Assembly (NCBI GenBank): GCA_001598975.1
Contig: BBXU01001860.1
Span: 18,075 to 82,074 of the forward strand
Direction of reading: 5' to 3'
Origin: Parachlorella kessleri
Taxonomy: Eukaryota; Chlorophyta; Trebouxiophyceae; Chlorellales; Chlorellaceae
Length of the DNA stretch: 64,000 nt
The position numbers and the translations under genes are program-made. Below are positions 56,551 through 64,000 of the stretch, one piece after another. The notes beneath the pieces were generated by a model, which ran no database searches, was not told where the DNA came from, and saw only the letters and a list, made by a program, of their open reading frames with translations. Within the stretch, counting starts at the first letter, position 1. Every line of letters begins with the position of its first letter.

Positions 56551-58365
56551 ATGCTCCCTCACGACGCAGCGACCCGAATAGCGATCCAGCTGGAACAGGG
56601 GGTCAAACTTGATGCACAGCTCCATGTCAAAGCCGGGACTGACAGCGTGGCAGTCCTGATAGTGCACCCCTACGCACTCCTTGGTGGCTCCATGTACGAC
56701 CCAGTTGTGTCCGAGGTCTTCAGGTGGGGCGCCACCAACAGCAACGCTTTCTAACTCTTGCACACTACTCACCACCCACCCACGCAGTTCAGTCTCAGAC
56801 CACGCCAAATCGCTGCTTCCAGGCTAGAGGCGACAGTGGGTGCCCTGGTGTTCACTGTTTCGGGTACTGTTGCAAGTACCACTTGCACCGCAGTAATTAA
56901 GTTCCCTGGCTGAGAGACTTTAACCCCCACAGGCCAAGGGGTGATAAAGAAGGCGGCACGCGGCACACTGGGGATGGCATGTGATCACAACTGGCCAGCT
57001 TCCCTGCTGTGCAGGCAGGCAATAGCCTCACCGGTGTTCTCCTGTGTGCTACGCTATAACCAGCGAGGTGTGGGTCTGAGCAGCGGCCGCAAGGGACTTC
57101 GCGGTAAAATTGACGCCGAGGATGTGGGGCCTCTCTGTGACTTCCTCCTCAGCAAGCTGACCGGCAGCAACAGAAGGGTGTTTGTTGTAGGGTAAGCGCT
57201 GCAGTCCATATGCTTATGCCATAGACATGCATTTGCAAGCGCCAACGAACATGCTGTAGAGGGACCCTCGAGACTGTATCGTGAATAGCCTCGTTGTACG
57301 AATTCCGTGCCACGCTGCTGCAGGTATTCTTTTGGAGCCTGCCTGGCAACAGCTGCTCTGAGTCAGCCTCGAGTCACCGCCTATGCTGGCGTCTCCTTCC
57401 CTTTGGGGGGCATGGCAACTGTCCTGCAGCCTCGCAAGCACCTGGCCACCCTCCTAGCTGCCACACACATGCCCCGCCTGCTTGTTTTCGGAAACCAGGT
57501 ACGCCTCACACTGGCAGAATGGCTTGTAGGGCCAGACTCACTCTTACAAGTCCTCAGCCATCAGTCACTATGGCAGTGTCTGTGAGTGCTAGCAATGTCG
57601 GCCGGCCGGAAACATGCGGAGGCTGGTGTTGGCCAGCCACGTCTTGGTGCCTAGTAATGAGGCGCCACAACAGAAGCCTGCTCGTGGGTAAACTCATCAA
57701 GGCCTTGATTCCGCATTGCCTTGCAGGACCAGTATGCTAGGCCGGCTGCGATACAGCAGCTGGTGATCCAGCAGGCTGGCAGCTGTTCCCATGAGGGTTG
57801 GGTGGAAGCCCGGAAGGAGCAGAAGGCGCAGCACCCGCGGCAGCATGACAAGAGGCAGCAGGAACATGACCAGGGACAGCAGCAAGAGCAGCAGCAAGGG
57901 CAGCAGCATGTGCAGCATCCACAGCCGCCGCAGAACTGCTCGATCGCTGGAGCAGCATGCCAGGAAGCACAGGCGGAAGCTGAGGCAGAAGGGCTACAAC
58001 AGCCGCAGCGGCCACTGCACCAGAGCTTGCAAGAACAGCTGCATGTAGCAGGCTCTGCATGGGAAACCCTGGCAGCTGGCCTGCACGCGCCTCAGCTTGG
58101 CCAGATGGCAGGGCCCTCTACCAACACCAATCAAGAAGCAGCGGGTGTAGCGGCAGGGCATCCAGCGCCAGTACAAGGAAACCTGTTGGACCCGAGCTCT
58201 AACAGCCCCACACAAAAGCACGACTGGCAAGCTGAGTTTGGCGCAGCACCCCTGCTCCACAGGACTTACGATGGTAACGACCACTTCTGGCTCCAGGACT
58301 GCTCCCGCATGGCCGAGGATGTGGTTGGGTGGCTGGAGACTGTTGCGCTCTTGCAGGCAGCTTAG
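56551..58365 (+). CDS. Alpha/beta hydrolase with long Gln-rich insert (4 exons)
   Basis: Serine hydrolase of the group with an HPH/HPY-LGG oxyanion region. Exons: 56551-56723, 57015-57191, 57324-57498, 57727-58365; phases agree, 387 residues. Motifs: VLIVHPYALLGGSMYDPVV (HP at 39-40), LRYNQRGVGLSSG, nucleophile elbow VVGYSFGA (S119), RLLVFGNQDQY, and the catalytic His in YDGNDHFW (about H361). Between the last two elements lie ~150 residues rich in Gln, His and Ala (QQQEQQQGQQHVQHP) that relatives lack; they would protrude as a disordered loop. Natural substrate unknown; relatives are annotated as esterase-like. The start is the first ATG, near a conserved strand, so the N-terminus may be slightly longer. 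Confidence 0.85.
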
Positions 58366-58867
58366 GAGTGGTCGTGTCAGTGGGCCAGTGAGACGTCCAC
58401 AGCAGTGTGTTGACAGTTGTAGCTGCCTGGGGGACATCCTGTGCTGGAAGCATGCCTGTGGTTGTAAGAGCTATTTCTGCTGAGAGTTGGCTCACCTTGT
58501 CTTCCTTCTCCTCGGGACCAACAAGGTGGTTAAGCAGGTCAGCTCCCTGAACCTGCTCGTCGGGTTCCCAGGCAGTTGCGCATTACTGAAGTAGCAACGC
58601 CAGCCCGGTGTTTTGCACATGACAACCATGAACCAAGGCTCCCAGCCGTGACCATCCAGACCCTTCATGCAGCCTTTACAATCCAGGTCACCTACTACAC
58701 TTCGTTTTCTCCAAGGTGGGTTGTGCTTCTTCGAGAGGTTCTTGTCAGCCAGGCCTAGTTCGATTCAATCGCGCGCCATGACTCATTGGACTAAGGCGGC
58801 CGCCAGCTGGGAACCTCCTAGGACTGCAAAACTCCGCTCTGCCTTTGCTGATCGGAGTAAAAGCAAG
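58366..58867. other. Intergenic spacer
   Basis: 3' flank of the hydrolase and 5' flank of the GH43 gene. An upstream in-frame ATG at 58778 could extend GH43 by 30 residues but would bury its signal peptide. Nothing else seen. Confidence 0.35.
58463..58467 (+). terminator. Probable polyadenylation signal TGTAA (hydrolase)
   Basis: TGTAA about 98 bases after the stop codon, the usual place for the green-algal poly(A) signal. Confidence 0.45.
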
Positions 58868-60592
58868 ATGTTCAAGCAGGGGTGGACGCTTTTCGTACTC
58901 TTCCTGACGATCCGCACAATCAGCGCCTTTCGAAATCCATTGTCTCTAGGTGCTGACCCGTTTGTGCACTTCGACAGCTTGACAGGGAGCTACTTTGTTC
59001 TTTTCACTAGGGGCCGCGACATAGCTATATACTCGGTTGCCTCCCTAGATGATTTAGACAGCACTGAGCCAACTAGGTGGGCCTACTCCAAGCCATGGCT
59101 GGTCAGCAACAGTGCAATCGAGCTTAGGAACCTTGTACCAGGTCCAATTTTGGATGCAAGAGACAACCACTGATGCAGTGTTTCCCTGTCAGCAGGGTGT
59201 GGTGCAATGACCTCAACCACCACGTGAAGACAGACTTGTGGGCACCCGAGCTTCACAGAGTTGGAGCGGACTGGCAAGTGGCCCACCGAACGCCAGCGGC
59301 GGCTCAATGAAGCCAAACCTTAGTCTCAGTAAGATCCAGTGTACCGTTGGTGTACGCAGGTACATATATGCCAGCGGCCGTCATTCCTCACTTGACAACT
59401 ACAGGCTCTTTGCGCTGAAGTCGCTCAATGGGAGCAGCCCTCTAGGCCCTTACACCTGGGCTGGCTGGCTGGCACCAGAGCTGAATGCCATTGATGCATC
59501 CTACTTCACCTGGGAAGGGCAAGGCTACTTCCTGTGGAGCCAGTTTGAGGATTTGCCAAACAATGCGCTGCGGCAATGCGTCTGGCTGGTGCCGGCAGCC
59601 ACGCCAGCCAGGGCTGGCTTCCCTCGTGTGCGGCTGTCCTGCCCACAGGTCTGTATCGCAAGTGTGGACCGCTGTGGAAGTGACTTGAGGAGACTTGAGC
59701 TGATATACCTTAACCTGTAAGGTATGACCCAGTGCGTACTGACCACCTGAGCCACCCCATTCGCAACCACTGCAGTACCCCTGGGAGCAGACAGGCCAGG
59801 CTGTGAATGAAGGGCCCATTGCCCTCCAGCGCAATGGGAGGCTGTTTATCACCTTCTCCGCTAGCCTCGCTATGACGCCCGACTACTGCATGGGCCTGCT
59901 GGAGTACAAGGTGGGTGGAGTGTCGTGACTACTTCACAACCAAGCAGCATCGATATCACCCACAAGCACCCAGAGTGAAATTTTGAGCCATGGTCGCTGC
60001 TTGCCAGTGCGTCACCAATGCAGCCCCTGTGTTACTTTGGTCCCTGGTCGCAGCCTAGGCTATCGGATGGAGGCCTCCTGGAGGCCAGGAATTGGTACAA
60101 GCGCCCAGAGCCGGTGTTTCAAAGAGTCGACGCGCTTGGCATCTTTGGGCCTGGCCACAACGGCTTCACCCAGCTGGCTGATGGCACCTGGTGAGTTACG
60201 TGTGACAGCCATTGACCTGGGGTTTCGAATATTTTGATACTGACTGCAGGCAAGCCCGCTGCCTCTCAAAGCAGTCCAAATGCCGGGCCAAGTCCCATCA
60301 CTGCTGGCACCTCAGGGTTCTCATCTATCATGCCAAGACGACCACTGGCATCACCTTCTTTGACAGAGTCATCCATGCCAAGACTTATGACTGGCATGTG
60401 GACGGGACGCCCAACTTTGGCCAACCAGAAGCACCCGGCTTCCATGGTCAGCTAGGTCCTATCAAGGAGGGCACGCAGTGTCCACCTGTTGAAGACGAGG
60501 TCAGGTTCAAGCAGCGGTCTGCACTGGTCGTTGTTGCTGGAACAGTGACTGCAGTGTTGGCAGGGCTGCTTTTCGCCCTACCCATCTCCTAG
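58868..60592 (+). CDS. Secreted glycoside hydrolase family 43 enzyme, possibly membrane- or GPI-anchored (6 exons)
   Basis: Five-bladed-propeller glycosidase, probably acting on arabinose- or xylose-containing glycans outside the cell. Exons: 58868-59076, 59196-59273, 59360-59648, 59776-59910, 60054-60190, 60316-60592; phases agree, 374 residues. Intron 2 has a GC donor (TG/GCAAGT); only this join restores ADW-YIYASGR. The start was chosen because MFKQGWTLFVLFLTIRTISAF is a signal peptide. GH43 marks: ADPFVHFDSLTGSYFVLFT (catalytic Asp region), TDLWAPELHRV, a central ELNAIDASYF, NEGPIALQRNGRLFITFSAS (acid Glu region), and GPGHNGFTQLADGTW. The last ~23 residues are hydrophobic and end at once (LPIS), like a GPI-attachment signal. 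It may trim products of the glycosyltransferase cluster (inference). Confidence 0.88.
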
Positions 60593-60658
60593 CCGCACTA
60601 TGCACTGGTTGCCACATGTGATTCCCCTTATGGTGGCATAAACAGCTTTGCCGGTGTG

Positions 60659-60663
60659 TGTAA
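60659..60663 (+). terminator. Probable polyadenylation signal TGTAA (GH43)
   Basis: TGTAA 67 bases after the GH43 stop codon. Confidence 0.45.
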
Positions 60664-60883
60664 CGCTGTTTTCAGATGTTACCAGAAAGTTAGTGAGAGC
60701 ACAGATCTTTTCACTGTTATGCCACAAGCTGTGCATGCATGGTCGTTGGCAGTCCAAGGTTACTAATCATTAGTCGAGCTCCCCTGAACATATAAGCTGC
60801 AAGACGGCTAGACATCATAACATAAAGCAAGAAGAGACATCTTGACAGGATTTGAGCATCATCTATCTCTGGTGCCCATCATC

Positions 60884-63800
60884 ATGGACCAGGACGCAGC
60901 AGCAGCAGTGGAGGAGCTCGATCGTGTCCTCACTAGGCTTGCACTAACAGAAGATACAAAGCTGGAGCAGGTAGTAAACCTGGACCTCCCGCCGTCAAAG
61001 GCTTGAGGGGTCTTCCATGCCACGGCACCAATGCCCTGTAGCATCAGTGTGTGATCCAGCCTAACCTACGCGGCGCCTTTGGCTTTGCTACCTGTCCCTA
61101 AATGGATCCGTTGACGAAACGTGCTGAGGCTTGTGGTGCAGGTGCTAGAACGTCTGCTGCCCATCGTGATTGGCAAGCTCAATGGAGCGCCTGTGGCTGT
61201 TCAGAAGAAGGTGGGTCTTGCTAGCATCCATCCTCGCGTATGCCCTTGCTCTTCCATTTGCTCAGTGTCCGGCAGCAGTGGCAAAGCTGGGCTGAGCCTC
61301 CCTCCTTGAGACGCATGCCCCAGGCAGACACTGGCTGAGCTTGCACGTACGCTTGAGCGCATACGCTGGCTAGGCTGTGGCCTGGCTAGGCTACAGCCGC
61401 GCCTCGCCGATCAATTCTAAACCCTGGCAATACATGTCACACTATGAAGGTTAAAGCCTAGGCTCCATAGCCAAGCCTGTGGGTCCCGGGACTCTGGCCG
61501 CTGCTGACAAGAGCAGCAGAACCCCTGCCCCGCATCCTTCATGCAGCACGAGGGTGCCGCTGTGTCGATCCTGGCATGGGTGGGATTGAGAGAGAGCATC
61601 CCCTAGACAATCCGATCTAAGTCAACAAAGTGCGTCGAGGCTCTCCCTCTCTCGAAGCTTCCAGATGCCAAACCAGCTGGGCAGCGCTGTCCGGGCGTAA
61701 CTTGCATCACCCAGGGTGCCTGCCAGCTTGCCGCAATGAATGAATGCAGGTGCTGGAGATCCTAGCCCATGTGAACAAGCGCGTCAAGGCGCTTCCCTCC
61801 CTCCAGCTGCCCCTGCATGAGCTGGTGGCGCTGTATGGCTCGCCCCAGGCCGGCCCCATGGCGCGCAACTTTGCGCTGGTGTACATCGAGAACGCGGCCG
61901 GCAGGGCCACGGCGCAGGCGCGGTTTGCAGAGGTGGGGAGGGCCGGCAGGGTGCGGTGTGCGAGGGTTGTGAGCTGACCCGGGCGGCAGGGTATGCAGGA
62001 ATCGTTCTGGGAAGAGGGCCCGGTTGCTGCAGACAGCGCTGCCGGCTAGGTGTTTTGAATGTTGTTTGTGGTGAGGGGGAGGTCGGGTGTGGGTGGGTAG
62101 GCTGGGTTGCAGGGCATCGAAGGGCAGAGGGTAATGGGGCGAGGGGCGCCAGATCGAGTTTGTTTTCTATGCCTCTTGTCAGCCATCATCAAGTTCCTCA
62201 AGTCATGATGGAAACAGCTATCTGGTGATGAAGATATATATTCCTACCAGCTGTGCTACTTCAATGCCTTGTGCATGACTGTTCTCCATGCCTGCCTTCT
62301 GCGCTTGGTGAGATCCCAAGGCCAGTGCCTTGAAATATAGTCATTCATGCTTTACTACATCTCCATGCGTTGATGAACTCTGCTGCATGCACAGTGCAGC
62401 TGGATGGAATCCTCAAGGGCCTTGCAAGCCGGCCTGCGGCTCACCAGGAGATCCTATTGCGGATCGCCGCCCTGTGTTTGGAGCAGATGTCACAGCAGGT
62501 GTGTGATTGTGTGTACAAACACAGTACACGCATTGTGTGCACAACAACTAGCTGACTGGTTGATTACTAGCTCCAGCTTTCAGGGCTAGCTGCTGGTCTC
62601 GAGCTTGGTGACACGCTCTGGATGCTGACAGCAGTTAGTCGCTGCTTGCCCGGGATGCTGTGACCTGAGATGGTTGTAGACTTGGTGCTGGAGATTTCCT
62701 GGGCCAGACATGGTCTGTGCAGGGTGGTGCTGGAACCTGCCTGCTTTTGCTTACGCACGCAGCAAGACCGGGGACGCTGTAGTAAGTATTTGACATACCC
62801 CAAGCTACAGCACTTGGCTCGACGACCCATGTTGGGTGCAGGGAAATGCCTTCGAATACGGCCAGGAGCAGCAGTTTGCCTCGCGCTACACCTTCCTATC
62901 GCCAGCCCCTGACCGCCAGGCCCTGCTCAGCTTTGGTCTCAAGCTGATGCTCTACCAGCCGCCCTTTGTCAGGGGGCCCTCCAGCGCCCTGGCTGCAGCC
63001 CAGCAGGCACAGCAGGTGCAGCAGCCCCAGCCCATGGAGGTGGACGGCGGCCCTGCTGGGCCCGCTGTGCCTGCTGGGCTGTCGAGAGCTGATGTGGCGG
63101 CGGTGGAGGGCAAGCAAGCTCCGACAGGTGGGTGTCCTTGTCCGCACGTGTCCGCACGGGCTGGCAAGTGGGTACTGCTAATGACCTTGTATATGGTCAT
63201 ATTGCTACTGACTGACTGACTGACTGACTGACAGACTGCTGCGCGGTGGGGCTCCCATTGCAGTCGAGGTGCTGGCACGGCGCAAGCTAGGCCTGCTCAA
63301 CTTCAGCGCCGCTGCGGGCCTGGACCCATCGGAGCTGCTGCTGGTGTACCTGGCGGCATCCTGTGACCCGCAGGAGCAGGTGGGTGCCTAGCCGGGGTGG
63401 AATGTAGAGTGCGTCACGTCAAGGGCCGTTGTGCAAACTAACCCCTGAATAGATAGCAGGGCTGGGGTGGTGTGTGGGAGGGCGTGTCAAGATGCACAGG
63501 CACTGAACCTGACAAAGGGAAGTCCTTGGTTGCACCCAGGTATGGGTGTGCCCAGTTGTAAGCGGTCCCGCAGTGTGGGTGTCCATTGCAGGTGTCCAAG
63601 AGGGGGGAGGAGCTGCTGAAGAAGCGCTGTGGCGTGGACTCCAATAAGCCTGCAGGTGAGGAGCTACGCCATGACACACAAGAAGACTAATGCCGCTAGG
63701 AGCTGGCAAAGTCCTGCTCAGTGCACCAGGGGCTTCACGGCTGACTTGGGAGTGGTTGGGGCTGTCTGGTCGGCTGCTGCGATCATACAGGAGCAGGCTT

Positions 63801-64000
63801 TGATACATGGTTGCTGAGGTGACATGTGCTGCTGACTGCTGTTGCTACAGTTGACTTGGAGAGTCACGAGCTGGTTGAGCGCTTGTACGAGCTCTTCCAT
63901 GGAACCCTTGACGATGCTACACTGCCTGAACAGGTGGGCGCTTGGTGTGAATTTGGGCTGGTGGGGATGGTGGTGGTGGGTGGGTGGGTGTGTTGGGGGC
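60884..64000 (+). CDS. ECM29: Proteasome adaptor/scaffold ECM29, 5' part (runs off the window)
   Basis: HEAT-repeat scaffold that tethers the 26S proteasome and checks its assembly. Exons inside the window: 60884-60970, 61142-61210, 61750-61932, 62400-62498, 62842-63127, 63264-63379, 63592-63655, 63851-63933; phases agree, about 329 residues so far. Diagnostic N-terminal order: EELDRVLTRLALTEDTKLEQ, VLERLLPIVIGKLN, VLEILAHVNKRVKALPSLQLP, ARNFALVYIE, then HEAT helices. Exon 5 has a Gln/Ala/Pro-rich linker, and GLDPSELLLVYLAASCD precedes KRGEELLKKR and HELVERLYELFHGT. The full protein in other species is about 1,800 residues, so most of the gene lies beyond the edge. The start ATG follows a stop-rich leader with a good context (ATCATGG). 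Confidence 0.9.
63207..63232 (+). repeat. (ACTG)n microsatellite in ECM29 intron
   Basis: About 6.5 perfect copies of ACTG in the intron between exons 5 and 6. Confidence 0.95.

Noticed and set aside
56787..56940. Extra exon of the hydrolase between exons 1 and 2
   Set aside because: A CAG acceptor precedes an open stretch, but joining exon 1 directly to 57015 already gives the expected FR...FSCVLRYNQRG spacing and phase.

Overview
This window is nuclear DNA of a photosynthetic eukaryote, most probably a green alga (Chlorophyta). Nearly every gene is cut into short exons by GT-AG (rarely GC-AG) introns. The first gene is a plastid-type FtsZ1, several proteins carry transit or signal peptides, and the presumed 3' ends I could spot use the chlorophyte-style TGTAA motif. 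There is no operon logic: genes alternate strand freely. I rebuilt 17 gene models by hand, joining exons by conserved protein motifs and by intron phase. In 16 of them the phases agree from the chosen start to the stop, or to the window edge for ECM29. In the sulfotransferase the join after exon 1 is unsettled.

Layout. 0-5 kb: plastid division protein FtsZ1 (+). 6-10 kb: plastid soluble inorganic pyrophosphatase (-). 10.5-13.8 kb: large low-complexity protein of unknown function (-). 14-20.7 kb: long coiled-coil protein with basic C-terminal motifs that resembles the plant lamin-like NMCP/CRWN family (+). 21-25.6 kb: sulfotransferase-like protein and a nucleotide-sugar/triose-phosphate-type transporter (both -). 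25.8-41.7 kb: four paralogous type-II membrane glycosyltransferases of the nucleotide-diphospho-sugar transferase (GT77-like) type, in order +, -, -, +, with a Ser/Pro-rich single-pass surface protein (-) between copies 1 and 2. 42.7-46.9 kb: a predicted fusion of a membrane-anchored NAD-dependent sugar epimerase with a DUF3431-like (glycosyltransferase-like) domain (-). 48.5-51.9 kb: dual-specificity-type protein phosphatase (+). 52.7-56.3 kb: WDR18/Ipi3-like WD40 protein (-). 56.5-58.4 kb: alpha/beta hydrolase with a long Gln-rich insert (+). 58.9-60.6 kb: secreted glycoside hydrolase family 43 enzyme (+). 60.9 kb to the edge: 5' part of the proteasome adaptor ECM29 (+).

How the genes may work together. 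From 21 to 47 kb most genes fit one theme: making and decorating an extracellular glycan or glycoprotein (sugar transporter, epimerase/transferase fusion, four GT77-like enzymes, sulfotransferase, a Ser/Pro-rich acceptor-like surface protein), with a GH43 arabinanase/arabinofuranosidase-type enzyme 12 kb further on. This is inference from content and proximity. The other genes are housekeeping.

The most unusual observations are: a CRWN/NMCP-like protein in what looks like a chlorophyte; the epimerase-DUF3431 fusion; degenerate duplicate 'echoes' of exon-intron junctions inside neighbouring introns of three unrelated genes; three perfect palindromes in one glycosyltransferase copy, one overlapping its stop codon; and three GC-AG introns.
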